Shown piece by piece: positions 45,618 through 53,982 of a DNA stretch of 64,000 nucleotides. Position numbers and translations under genes: made by a program. Each line of letters begins with the position of its first letter. The first letter of the stretch is position 1. The notes beneath the pieces are model-generated. The model saw only the letters and a list, made by a program, of their open reading frames with translations, was not told the origin of the DNA and made no database searches. Origin of the DNA: Microbacterium rhizosphaerae (GTDB taxonomy: Bacteria; Actinomycetota; Actinomycetes; Actinomycetales; Microbacteriaceae); the NCBI RefSeq assembly GCF_034120055.1, contig NZ_CP139368.1, positions 124,001-188,000 on the forward strand, given 5' to 3'.

Positions 45618-46550
45618 ATGACCGCCGACTCCGATCCGACCTCCGTGGGCGCCGATCCGACCGGTCGTCGGTTCGTCCTCGAGCACGGCGACGACCGCGC
45701 CGAGGTCACGGAGGTCGCCGCATCCATCCGTGCCCTCACGATCGGCGGCGTGAGCGTCATCGCTCGCTATCCTGACGGGATGCCGTCTCCCGCGGCATCC
45801 GGCATCGTCCTGTTCCCGTGGCCGAACCGCGTGCGCGGCGGCACCTGGACGCAGGGCGGCACCGAACGCCGGTTGGCCATCACGGAGCCGGCGCTCGACA
45901 ACGCTTCGCACGGGCTGCTGCGGTTCGCCTCGTACCACCCCGCCGATGAGCTGACGGATGCCGTCACGCTGCAGGCGCAGGTCTTCCCCCAGACCGGCTA
46001 TCCGTTCCACCTCGCGATCTCCGTCACCTATGCGCTCGGCGACGACGGGCTCACGGTCACGCACGTGATCCGGAACGTGGGAACGGATGCGGCCCCCGTC
46101 GCACTGGGGCAGCATCCGTACATGGCTCTCGGCGACGGGCCGACCGCGGACGTCACGGTGCAGCTCGACGCCCCCACGCGGTTCCTCGTCGACGACCAGA
46201 AGATCCCGACCGGCGAGGCGCCGGTGGATGCTGCGACCGACCTCCGCACGCCGCGCCGACTGGGCGACCTCGACCTCGACACGGCGTACTCGGACATCGT
46301 CCGGGGCGAGGATGGCCGTATCCGGGCTGTCCTGCGCACACCGGACGGCCGGGAGGCCGAGCTGTGGGCGGGGCCGGGTTTCGACTACGTGCAGGTCTTC
46401 ACGAACCGGACGTATCCCGGCCACGACATGGCCGTGGCGATCGAGCCGATGACCGCGCCCGCCGACGCGTTCAACTCCGGCCGAGGGTTGCGGTGGCTCG
46501 CCCCCGGCGAGCTCTGGACCCTGGAATGGGGCATCCGCCTCCTCGCCTGA
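45618..46550 (+). CDS. Aldose 1-epimerase family protein
   Basis: This mutarotase-fold protein of 310 residues interconverts the alpha and beta anomers of aldoses. The sugar-binding histidine is in LDNASHGLLRF and a second in GQHPYMAL, with a catalytic Glu toward the C-terminus (AIEPMTAPADAFNSG). It belongs to the GalM-like actinobacterial branch. It is not in an operon with sugar genes, and the repeat block 46567-46840 follows. Confidence 0.88.
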   Translation: MTADSDPTSVGADPTGRRFVLEHGDDRAEVTEVAASIRALTIGGVSVIARYPDGMPSPAASGIVLFPWPNRVRGGTWTQGGTERRLAITEPALDNASHGLLRFASYHPADELTDAVTLQAQVFPQTGYPFHLAISVTYALGDDGLTVTHVIRNVGTDAAPVALGQHPYMALGDGPTADVTVQLDAPTRFLVDDQKIPTGEAPVDAATDLRTPRRLGDLDLDTAYSDIVRGEDGRIRAVLRTPDGREAELWAGPGFDYVQVFTNRTYPGHDMAVAIEPMTAPADAFNSGRGLRWLAPGELWTLEWGIRLLA

Positions 46551-46566
46551 CGTCGCCCTGCGCTCG

Positions 46567-46840
46567 CGTTTCGTCTCGCTCCGCTCGCTCAACGACCCGT
46601 GAACCGGACGTTGAACGACGTCCCGCGCCCAACGCTCGCCCCGGCCGCGCCAACCCGGTCGTCGAGCGAGCGAGGAACGAGCGCCCGCGCCCCGGGCCTT
46701 GACCCGGTCGTTGAGCGAGCGAGGAACGAGCGCCCGCGCCCCGGGCCTTGACCCGGTCGTTGAGCGAGCGAGGAACGAGCGCCCGCGCCCCGGGCCTTGA
46801 CCCGGTCGTTGAGCGAGCGAGGAACGAGCGAGACGAAACG
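46567..46840. repeat. 49-bp tandem repeats flanked by inverted GAGCGAGCG element
   Basis: CGTTTCGTCTCGCTC...GCTCAACGACC (46567-46597) is the inverse of GGTCGTTGAGCGAGCG... (46804-46840). Between them GAGCGAGCGA recurs at 46664, 46713, 46762 and 46811, exactly 49 bases apart, separated by CCCGCGCCCCGGGCCTTGAC. The block fills the gap between the epimerase and the RND exporter stops. Confidence 0.85.
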
Positions 46841-46876
46841 AGGTCCCCCGCACCGCGTTCGCCCCGGACGCGAACC

Positions 46877-49800
46877 TCAGTCGTGCCGAGGCTCCTCGCC
46901 GGCGTCATCGGTCGGCTCGGTGGATGCCTCGGTCTCCGGTTCGGCCGGCTCCGCGGTGGCTTCGCCCGAGGACTCCGGTACCTCGGCGGGCGCCGGCGAC
47001 GCAGGCTCGTCGGCCGGCGACTCGTCCCCGGGCTCGGCAGCATCCCCAGGCTCTGCAGCATTCGCCGGCTGTGCAGGTTCAGCGGGCTCTGCGGGTTCGG
47101 CGGGCTCTGCGGGTTCGGCGGGTTCGGCGGGTTCGGCGGGTTCGGCGTCCTCGGCGCCTGGCTCCGCCGCGGCCTCCTCCGGTGAGGCCGGCTCAATAAC
47201 CGTCGGCTCGGCAGCGGACTCGGCCGCCGCCCGACGCGCACGCCGGGAGGTGTACCCGACAGCCGCCGCCGCATCCGTCGCCGGAGCACCGACCGCGACG
47301 AGCTCAGGCTCGGCGGGCTCGGGAGCAGCGCCGGCCGCGCGAGCAGTCCGTCGCTCCTTCGCGCCTTCGACGAGGTTGTAGAGCGTCGGCAGCACGAGCA
47401 GCGTGAGGATCGTCGACGAGAACAGACCGCCGATCACCACGATCGCCAGCGGCTGAGAGATGAACCCGCCGTGCCCGGTGACGCCGAGCGCCATCGGGGT
47501 CAGGGCGAAGATCGTCGCGAGCGCCGTCATCAGGATCGGGCGCAGTCGTCGCGATCCACCCGCCACGACGGCGTCGTGCGCCGAGAGCCCCTTCACGCGG
47601 TACTGGTTCACGAGGTCCACGAGCACGATCGCGTTCGTCACCACGATCCCGATGAGCATCAGCACGCCGATGAGGGAGGCGACGCCGAGCGGAACGCCCG
47701 TGATGATCTGCAGCAGGATCGCTCCGGTCGCCGCGAACGGCACGGAGACGAGCAGCAGCAGCGGCTGCCGCAGTGAGCGGAAGGTCGCGACCATCACGAT
47801 GTAGACGATCAGGATGGCCGCGAGCATCGCGAGACCGAGCTGGCCGAACGCATCCGTCTGCTGGGAGAGCACCCCGCCGAGGGTCGCTGTCGCGGACGCC
47901 GGCAGGTCGACGGTCTTCAGCGCAGTGTTCACCGACGCCGATGCCTCGCTGAGGTTGTCGGTCGAAGGGGTGACCGTGACGGTCGCCGTGCGCTTGCCGC
48001 GGTCGGTCGTGATCGACACCGGTCCGACGCTCTGCTCGACCGTGGCGATCGAGTCGAGACGCACGGGCCCGCCGATCGACGGCACCTGCATGGCCCGCAG
48101 CTCGTCGAGGGTCGACGGCGGGTTCGACGAGGAGAGGTACACGGTGAGGCTCGTCGAGTCGATCTCGACGGTGCCGATCTGCTGCGGCTGCATCTCGTTG
48201 GCGACCAGCGAGCCGACGGCCACTTCCGAGAGCCCGATGCCGGCGGCCTTCTTCAGATCGACGTGCACGGCGATGTACGGCAGCGACGCAGCGAGGTTCG
48301 AGGTGACGGGGCCGATGCCCGGCTGACCCTTCACGGCGTTCACGACATCGTCGGTGGCCGTCTTGAGGGTCTTCTCGTCGGGAGCGGACACGTCGATCGT
48401 GATGTTGCTCGAGCCGAATCCGCCACCGCCCGACGAGACGGTGACGGTGCCTGCGTCCGGAAGCGCCTCGACGGCCTTCTGCACGTCCGCGCGCACCTGC
48501 GTCTGATCGGCGTTCGGGTCGGTCGTGATCGAGTAGGTGATGCCGCCGGAGCCGCCGCTGAACGCGTCGCGCAGGGCCGAGCCGGACGAGCCGATCGACG
48601 TCTGCACGGTGACGACGCCGTTCACGTCCTTGAGCGCGCCCTCGACCTGCTGGGCCGCCGAATCCTTCGCGTCGAGGCTTGCGCCCGGCGCGAGCTGCTG
48701 CGTCATCGTGAAGGTGTTCTGGCCCGAGTCGCCCAGGAAGTTGGTCTTCATGAGCGGGGCGACGGCGATCGTGCCGACGAGCACGAGCACGGCCAGCATC
48801 ACGGTGATCCACGAGTGACGGAGGGTCCAGCGGATGATCGGGAGGTAGGCGCGCTGCAGCCGCGACGGCGGCGCCTCCGGCGCCTCGGGGTCGATCTCCG
48901 CGCCCGCCGCGTCCAGCAGCGGCTTGCCGGGCTTGAGGAACCAGTACGCGAGCACGGGCACGATCGTCAGGGCGACGAGCAGCGACGCGAGCATCGCGAT
49001 CGTCACGGTGAGCGCGAACGGCCGGAAGAGCTCGCCCGTCACGTCGCCCACGAAGGCGATCGGCAGGAACACCGCGACGGTCGTGATGGTGGATGCCGAG
49101 ACGGCCGTCGCGACCTCCTTCACGGCGCGGGTGATCGACGAGAGCTTGCCGGCGGTGCCGACGTAATGGCGCCGGATGTTCTCGATGACGACGATGGAGT
49201 CGTCGACCACGCGCCCGATGGCGATCGTGAGGGCGCCAAGGGTCAGGATGTTGAGGCTGTACCCGAAGGCCTGGATGCCGACGAAGGTGATGAGCACACT
49301 CGTCGGGATCGAGATCGCCGCGACGAGGGTCGAGCGCACGGACAGCAGGAAGATGAAGATGATGATGACCGCGAAGAGCAGGCCGAGCAGGCCCTCCTGC
49401 GCGAGCGAGTCGATCGACTGCTGGATGTATGGCGCCTGGTCGAACACGACCTGGTAGTGCACGCCGGGGGTTTTCTTCTCGATGCCGGGAAGCGCGTTGT
49501 TGACGGCCTTCGACACGTCGACCGTGTTGGCAGACGGCAGCTTGGTGATGGCGATCGTGATGGCCGGCTCGCCGTTGACGCGCGAGATCGAGGTGACGGG
49601 GTCCTGCTCCTGGACGACGGATGACACGTCCCCGACGGTCGTCGTGCCGGCATGGGCCTGCGCAGGAGTGGAGGGGACCAGCGGCAGCGCCATGATCTGA
49701 TCGACCGACACGAGCTTGTCGCCGGTCTGCACGGTCAGGGTCTGGTCGTTCTCGGTGATCGATCCGCCCGGGAACAGCACGCCGTTCTGTGTGAGCGCGT

Positions 49801-50410
49801 CGCTGATCGCCTTCGAGGTGAAGCCGGCGGCGGCGAGCTTCACCGGGTCCGGCGTGATCGTCACGCGCTGCCCGCGTGCGCCGACGATCTGCGCCGCGTT
49901 GACGCCGGGCAGCTCGTTCAGCGCGGGGATGGTCGTGGCCTCGAGCTGCTGCTGGACGGCGACCTCGTCGGTGTAGCCCGTGACGGCGAGCTGGACGACA
50001 GGGAAGTCGTCGATGCTGACTGTGACGACGTTCGGGTCGACGCCGGCCGGCAGGCGATCCTTGATGCGCTCGATCGCCAGGGTGACCTTCTGCTCGGCCG
50101 TGGCCAGGTCGGTGCCGTAGGTGAACTGCGCCTGCACGATCGATGCGTTCGTCGTGCTCGTCGCCGATGTCGACTTCAGCCCGGGAACGCCCTGGATCGC
50201 GGTCTCGATCGGCGTCGACACGTCGTTGTTGACGACCTCCGGTGCCGCTCCCGGGTAGCTCGAGACGATCGAGAGCTGCGGGAACTCGATCGAGGGGATC
50301 AGCTCCTGCTTGAGGTTGACGAGCGCGAGACTGCCGAACACTGCCGCCACGATCGTGACGAGTGCGATCAGCGCACGGTTCTTGAGGCTCAGGACGGCGA
50401 GATTCGACAC
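46877..50410 (-). CDS. RND-family efflux transporter (AcrB/SwrC-like) with acidic EPA-repeat tail
   Basis: This proton-driven exporter has 1177 residues. The two-fold membrane/porter layout includes the first helix SLKNRALIALVTIVAAVFG, and the proton-relay helix motif GRVVDDSIVVIENIRRHY with its Asp pair. The second membrane half has PLGVASLIGVLMLIGIVVTN. The C-terminal 150 residues are acidic and low complexity (EPA repeats). In Gram-positive bacteria such proteins act alone, without a membrane fusion protein or outer-membrane channel, as for SwrC. GTG 50410 is used. A dyad at 50436-50455 lies upstream. The substrate is unknown. Confidence 0.9.
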   Translation of the reverse strand: MSNLAVLSLKNRALIALVTIVAAVFGSLALVNLKQELIPSIEFPQLSIVSSYPGAAPEVVNNDVSTPIETAIQGVPGLKSTSATSTTNASIVQAQFTYGTDLATAEQKVTLAIERIKDRLPAGVDPNVVTVSIDDFPVVQLAVTGYTDEVAVQQQLEATTIPALNELPGVNAAQIVGARGQRVTITPDPVKLAAAGFTSKAISDALTQNGVLFPGGSITENDQTLTVQTGDKLVSVDQIMALPLVPSTPAQAHAGTTTVGDVSSVVQEQDPVTSISRVNGEPAITIAITKLPSANTVDVSKAVNNALPGIEKKTPGVHYQVVFDQAPYIQQSIDSLAQEGLLGLLFAVIIIFIFLLSVRSTLVAAISIPTSVLITFVGIQAFGYSLNILTLGALTIAIGRVVDDSIVVIENIRRHYVGTAGKLSSITRAVKEVATAVSASTITTVAVFLPIAFVGDVTGELFRPFALTVTIAMLASLLVALTIVPVLAYWFLKPGKPLLDAAGAEIDPEAPEAPPSRLQRAYLPIIRWTLRHSWITVMLAVLVLVGTIAVAPLMKTNFLGDSGQNTFTMTQQLAPGASLDAKDSAAQQVEGALKDVNGVVTVQTSIGSSGSALRDAFSGGSGGITYSITTDPNADQTQVRADVQKAVEALPDAGTVTVSSGGGGFGSSNITIDVSAPDEKTLKTATDDVVNAVKGQPGIGPVTSNLAASLPYIAVHVDLKKAAGIGLSEVAVGSLVANEMQPQQIGTVEIDSTSLTVYLSSSNPPSTLDELRAMQVPSIGGPVRLDSIATVEQSVGPVSITTDRGKRTATVTVTPSTDNLSEASASVNTALKTVDLPASATATLGGVLSQQTDAFGQLGLAMLAAILIVYIVMVATFRSLRQPLLLLVSVPFAATGAILLQIITGVPLGVASLIGVLMLIGIVVTNAIVLVDLVNQYRVKGLSAHDAVVAGGSRRLRPILMTALATIFALTPMALGVTGHGGFISQPLAIVVIGGLFSSTILTLLVLPTLYNLVEGAKERRTARAAGAAPEPAEPELVAVGAPATDAAAAVGYTSRRARRAAAESAAEPTVIEPASPEEAAAEPGAEDAEPAEPAEPAEPAEPAEPAEPAEPAQPANAAEPGDAAEPGDESPADEPASPAPAEVPESSGEATAEPAEPETEASTEPTDDAGEEPRHD

Positions 50411-50435
50411 AGGCGGCCTTCGAGATGCTGTGGGT

Positions 50436-50455
50436 TCGATACGGATGCGTATCGA
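50436..50455. promoter_or_regulatory. Palindrome upstream of the RND exporter gene
   Basis: TCGATACG-GATG-CGTATCGA is a perfect dyad with eight-base arms, 26 bases before the GTG start of the exporter. It is a good candidate repressor site, but no regulator gene is adjacent. It could also act in the 3' region of the upstream topoisomerase transcript. Confidence 0.5.
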
Positions 50456-50474
50456 GGGTCAGTATCCCATGAGT

Positions 50475-51470
50475 TCATCTGAAGGTCGCTGTGGGTGCCT
50501 CCTGTCGCACGGGCCGCAGGAGCCGCCCGATCGCCGCCTCCGGAGAGCCCGAGAGGTCGAGCAGGTCGCCGTCCTTGTACCGCACCCAGACACGTGGATC
50601 GATGTACGAGTTGCGGGCGACGGTCGGGGTGTTCCCGAGCAGCTCGGAGGTCGCCTTCACGGCGTCCTGCTCGGCCTTCCGGCGGTCACGCTCGGTCGCC
50701 GGGACCCCCGATCTCGCGAGCGCCTCCGCAGCCGCGATGGTGCCGCGGAGCGTCCGGAAGTCCTTCGCGGAGAAGCGGCCCCCGGTGAGCTCGCGGACGT
50801 AGTCGTTGACGTCCTTGGGCCTCACGGGGATGCGGCGCCGTCCCCGCCGGTACGCCAGGAGCGGCGATCGCGGCGGTCCGCCGACGAGCTCGGCGATGAC
50901 GGCGGCGAGGGCCGGGTCCTCGACCTCGATGTCCTGGCGCTTGCCGCCCTTGCCGGGAAAGCTCAGGGTGACGGTCGTGCCGTCGACAGACGCATCCCGC
51001 CGCTGCAAGGTCGTGAGTCCGCGGTTGCCGTTCTCCGCGAAATAGCGTTCCGAGCCGATGCGCGGGGCTGCTTCGTCGAGCAGCCGGAAGGCGGTCGCGA
51101 GCACGCGCTCGCGACCGAGCTCATCCGAGCGCAGCGATCTCGTCACGCGGGCTCGCGCCGAGGGAAGGGCCTTCGCCAGCGCCAGCATGCGCTCGTACTT
51201 GCCGCGGTCGCGGCGCTTCACCCAGTCCGGGTGGTAGATGTACTGGCGCCGCCCGGCGTCGTCGGTGCCGACCGCCTGGATGTGCCCGCGCTCGTGCTCG
51301 CTGATCCACACGTCGGTCCAGGCGGGCGGGATGACGAGCGCGTCGATGCGCTTGCGATCCTTGTTCGAGGCAGGGCGGCCCGCCGCGTCGACGTACTGGA
51401 AGCCGCGCCCGCGGCGCACGCGCCGGATGCCGGCGTCCTCCAGGGGGCGGACGCGACGCAGTCGTGCCAT
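50475..51470 (-). CDS. DNA topoisomerase IB
   Basis: This type IB topoisomerase of 331 residues resembles the small poxvirus/Deinococcus-type enzymes. N-terminal RGRGFQYVDAAGRPASNKD and IPPAWTDVWISEHERGHIQA begin the DNA clamp. The catalytic residues appear as SAKDFRTLRGT (Lys/Arg) and NSYIDPRVW, whose Tyr attacks the DNA phosphate. It relaxes supercoils without ATP or Mg2+. Bacteria mostly depend on type IA and II enzymes, and this one is an accessory found in many actinobacteria. Confidence 0.92.
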   Translation of the reverse strand: MARLRRVRPLEDAGIRRVRRGRGFQYVDAAGRPASNKDRKRIDALVIPPAWTDVWISEHERGHIQAVGTDDAGRRQYIYHPDWVKRRDRGKYERMLALAKALPSARARVTRSLRSDELGRERVLATAFRLLDEAAPRIGSERYFAENGNRGLTTLQRRDASVDGTTVTLSFPGKGGKRQDIEVEDPALAAVIAELVGGPPRSPLLAYRRGRRRIPVRPKDVNDYVRELTGGRFSAKDFRTLRGTIAAAEALARSGVPATERDRRKAEQDAVKATSELLGNTPTVARNSYIDPRVWVRYKDGDLLDLSGSPEAAIGRLLRPVRQEAPTATFR

Positions 51471-51490
51471 GCCGCCCCCGTCCGCTCGCC

Positions 51491-51532
51491 GCCTCGTGAC
51501 GACGAGGCTACGTGACCGGCGCGCCGGTCACG
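51491..51532. promoter_or_regulatory. Two adjacent hairpin-forming palindromes upstream of topoisomerase IB
   Basis: GCCTCGT-GACG-ACGAGGC (51491-51508) is followed directly by the perfect 22-base palindrome 51511-51532 (arms CGTGACCGGCG). Both lie between the topoisomerase start at 51470 and the terminator at 51547. They could be a regulator site or transcript structure. Confidence 0.45.
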
Positions 51533-51546
51533 AGGGGCTTGACAGG

Positions 51547-51591
51547 CCGGGAGCCCGCATCCGTTCAGGTGAATCGGATGCGGGCTCCCGG
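51547..51591 (-). terminator. Terminator of the TipA-like regulator gene
   Basis: CCGGGAGCCCGCATCCG pairs perfectly with CGGATGCGGGCTCCCGG over 17 bases around an 11-base loop, 12 bases beyond the stop at 51604. Confidence 0.8.
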
Positions 51592-51603
51592 GGATGCGTG
51601 GCC

Positions 51604-52359
51604 CTAGAGGTTCGCGTCGGCATACGCGCGCAGCGCGTCGCGCACGAAGGCCGCCCCTTCGACGCCGCCGTAGTTCTTGCCGAACCGCGGGTCGGCGACG
51701 TACATGTCGCCGAGTCCCGTGACGTACGCCTTGAGGTTCCCGCCGTCGCCGGCCGGGGTCCCCGGGATGTCGCTCAGCCACTCGACGTGACGCTTCGCGA
51801 GCGCCTGCGCCTCGTCGCTGTCGGGCGAGACGCCGCGCGCCGCGGCATCCGTCCAGTCGCTCGAGAGTCGCGAGACGCGCTCCTGCCACTGCGCCCTGTC
51901 GTCGGCGCTCATCGAGCGCCACCAGGCGTCACTGCGCGCATATGCGTCCTTGCCCCAACGCTCCTCGACCTCGTCCTTGTACTGCGTGTGGTCGAAGCCG
52001 TCGAACATGTTCTCCGCCATGGGTCGTTCACCTCCTCTCAGTGCCTCGATGGTGTGCTCGACCGACGCGATCTGCCGCGCCAGCCGGTCCTGCTCCTGGC
52101 GCAGCAGCGCCAGGTGGGTCGTGAGGGCATCCGTCTCGTCGGTCTCGCGGTCGATCACGTCGCCGATCTGCACAAGGCCGAGGCCGAGCTCGCGCAGCAG
52201 CAGAATCCGCTGCAGCCGCACGAGCGACGACTCGTCGTAATAGCGGTATCCGTTGTGGCCGATGCGCGACGGATGCAGCAGCCCGATGTCGTCGTAGTGC
52301 CGCAGCGTGCGGCTCGTCGTGCCCGCGAGCCGCGCGATGTCCTGGATCGAGCGGTCCAT
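51604..52359 (-). CDS. MerR-family regulator with TipAS antibiotic-recognition domain
   Basis: This 251-residue protein has an N-terminal MerR helix-turn-helix domain (SIQDIARLAGTTSRTLRHYD, then GYRYYDESSLVRLQ), a dimerising coiled coil at about 75-110, and a C-terminal TipAS domain (HTQYKDEVEERWG, AWWRSM) that in Streptomyces TipAL captures thiopeptide antibiotics. ATG 52359 follows AAGGAGGG. The promoter 52385-52415 has the 19-base spacer that MerR proteins untwist, so it probably activates its own gene and serves drug sensing. It is divergent from the DUF4097 operon. Confidence 0.92.
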   Translation of the reverse strand: MDRSIQDIARLAGTTSRTLRHYDDIGLLHPSRIGHNGYRYYDESSLVRLQRILLLRELGLGLVQIGDVIDRETDETDALTTHLALLRQEQDRLARQIASVEHTIEALRGGERPMAENMFDGFDHTQYKDEVEERWGKDAYARSDAWWRSMSADDRAQWQERVSRLSSDWTDAAARGVSPDSDEAQALAKRHVEWLSDIPGTPAGDGGNLKAYVTGLGDMYVADPRFGKNYGGVEGAAFVRDALRAYADANL

Positions 52360-52384
52360 GCTGCCCTCCTTCCCTCGTGATCTC

Positions 52385-52415
52385 ACGGTAGAGGTTGACG
52401 TTGCGTCAATGTCAA
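52385..52415 (-). promoter_or_regulatory. MerR-type promoter with 19-bp spacer
   Basis: On the minus strand TTGACA (52415-52410) and TACCGT (52390-52385) are separated by 19 bases, longer than the normal 17. The spacer holds the dyad TTGAC-GTTGC-GTCAA (52395-52409), with outer arms GTTGAC/GTCAAC (52394-52416). This is the classic geometry of promoters activated by MerR regulators, here by the adjacent TipA-like protein. Confidence 0.75.
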
Positions 52416-52425
52416 CTTCCGCTGC

Positions 52426-52477
52426 TTGACTTGAACGCGATATATCGTGTTACAGTATCAGCACGCGATATATCGCG
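52426..52477 (+). promoter_or_regulatory. Promoter and two CGATATATCG operators of the DUF4097/PadR operon
   Basis: Two copies of the palindrome CGATATATCG (52438-52447 and 52466-52475; the second extends to CGCGATATATCGCG) are 28 bases apart. They bracket a TACAGT -10 box (52451-52456). A TTGACT -35 candidate lies at 52426. A PadR repressor is encoded two genes downstream and is the likely ligand of both sites. Confidence 0.7.
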
Positions 52478-52505
52478 ATCGGTGAGACCACAGGAGATAG
52501 GACAC

Positions 52506-53369
52506 ATGACCCACGAGAAATGGCTCATCCACCCGGGCGAGACCCGGGTGATCGACCTCGAGGACGTCAGCAGGCTGAAGATCGGCCTGGTCGGCGGCCA
52601 GGTCGACGTCGTCGCACACGACGAGCCGGGCATCCGCATCGAGGTGCACAGCGTGACCGTCAAGGACCTGCGCGTCGAGGCGAACGACGGCTTCGTCGAG
52701 ATCGACCACCCGCAGCTGGGCTGGGACAACTTCCTCGAAGTGTTCCGCAACTTCGGCAGCGGCGGCCCGAAGGCCGAGATCAGTGTGGCGGTGCCGCGCA
52801 CGATCGCCCTCACCCTCGGCGTGGTCAACGCCAGCGCGCTGGTCTCGGGCATCACGTCCGACGCGAAGCTGAACACCGTCTCGGGCGACATCATCGTCGA
52901 CGGCGTCACGGGAGATCTCGCCCTGAACGGCGTCTCCGGCGACGTCCAGATCCGCGGCCTCGTCGGCACGCTCAACGCCAACACGGTCTCGGGCGACGTC
53001 GCGACCACCGGCGAGATCCGCAAGATCTTCGTCGACTCCGTCTCGGGCAACATGCTCGTGGATGCGCACGGCCCCATCGCCGCGGTGAGCCTCAACTCCG
53101 TAAGCGGCAACTCGATGGTGCGGCTGGATGCCGGCGTCCCCGCGAACTACGTCGCGCGCAGCGTCAGCGGCAAGGTCGAGATCGACGGCGTCAAGCGCTC
53201 CGGCGCCGGCGGCGTCAGTGGCAGCATCGGCGTCGGCACGAGCTATGCCGGCTCGACCGGTGAGCTCAGCGGGCAGTTCGTCGACGTGCGCGTGCACTCG
53301 GTGTCGGGCGACCTGGTCGTCGTGCGCCGCCAGGAAGTGGAGTCGACTGCGAATGGCCAGGAGGCCTGA
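52506..53369 (+). CDS. DUF4097-family beta-strand repeat protein
   Basis: This 287-residue protein has no signal peptide or membrane segment and is dominated by short repeated beta strands of the type VSGDIIVDGVTG and VSGDVQIRGLVG, which suggests a solenoid. The family is widespread in actinobacteria beside PadR regulators, and its biochemical role is unknown. ATG 52506 follows AGGAGAT. It has a strong, double-operator promoter and is followed two bases later by the PadR gene, forming a two-gene unit. Confidence 0.85.
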   Translation: MTHEKWLIHPGETRVIDLEDVSRLKIGLVGGQVDVVAHDEPGIRIEVHSVTVKDLRVEANDGFVEIDHPQLGWDNFLEVFRNFGSGGPKAEISVAVPRTIALTLGVVNASALVSGITSDAKLNTVSGDIIVDGVTGDLALNGVSGDVQIRGLVGTLNANTVSGDVATTGEIRKIFVDSVSGNMLVDAHGPIAAVSLNSVSGNSMVRLDAGVPANYVARSVSGKVEIDGVKRSGAGGVSGSIGVGTSYAGSTGELSGQFVDVRVHSVSGDLVVVRRQEVESTANGQEA

Positions 53370-53370
53370 T

Positions 53371-53973
53371 ATGGCGCCCGTCTTCTCCCACGGCGACCTG
53401 CGCCTGTACCTCCTCAGCCTCCTCGACGAAGGTCCCCGGCACGGCTACGACCTCATGCAGGCCCTCGCCGATCGCACCGGTGGCACGTACACCCCGAGCG
53501 CCGGCACGGTCTACCCTCGCCTCGCGAAGCTCGAGGAGGAGGGTCTCGTGACCAAGACGGTGGACGGCCGCAAGACCGTCTACGAGATCACTCCGGCGGG
53601 ACACGCCGAGGTCGAAGCGCGCGCCGCCGACCTCGAGGGCATCGAGGCCGGACTCGCCGACTCGGTGCGTCTCATCGCCGATGAGGTGCGCGGCAGCGTC
53701 CGCGAGGCGATGAAGAGCCTGCAGGCCGATCTCGCCGCGGCGCGAACAGCCGAGCCCGCCAGGGAGCCCCGGAACTCGGACGACCCCCGCGTGCGCAGCC
53801 GTGAGGAGCTGCACCGAGCCGACGCCGTGATCAACGAATTCCGCGCCCAGATCCGCACCGACCTGCGCACTCACCTCGCGCGCGGCGGAGCGCTCGCCGC
53901 GACCGTCGTCGACGAGCTCGCGAACGCGCTCGACACGGCGGCGCGCGAACTCACCCGCGCCCTGCGCCGCTGA
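53371..53973 (+). CDS. PadR-family transcriptional regulator
   Basis: This 200-residue repressor has the PadR winged-helix domain at residues 8-80: LLSLLDEGPRHGYDLMQAL, SAGTVYPRLAKLEEEGLV and RKTVYEITPAGHAEVEA. A long helical C-terminus provides dimerisation. The gene is one base after the DUF4097 stop, so it is co-transcribed and probably binds the CGATATATCG pair to control its own operon. The stop lies nine bases from the convergent stress-protein gene. Confidence 0.94.
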   Translation: MAPVFSHGDLRLYLLSLLDEGPRHGYDLMQALADRTGGTYTPSAGTVYPRLAKLEEEGLVTKTVDGRKTVYEITPAGHAEVEARAADLEGIEAGLADSVRLIADEVRGSVREAMKSLQADLAAARTAEPAREPRNSDDPRVRSREELHRADAVINEFRAQIRTDLRTHLARGGALAATVVDELANALDTAARELTRALRR

Positions 53974-53982
53974 CGGCGGGCG

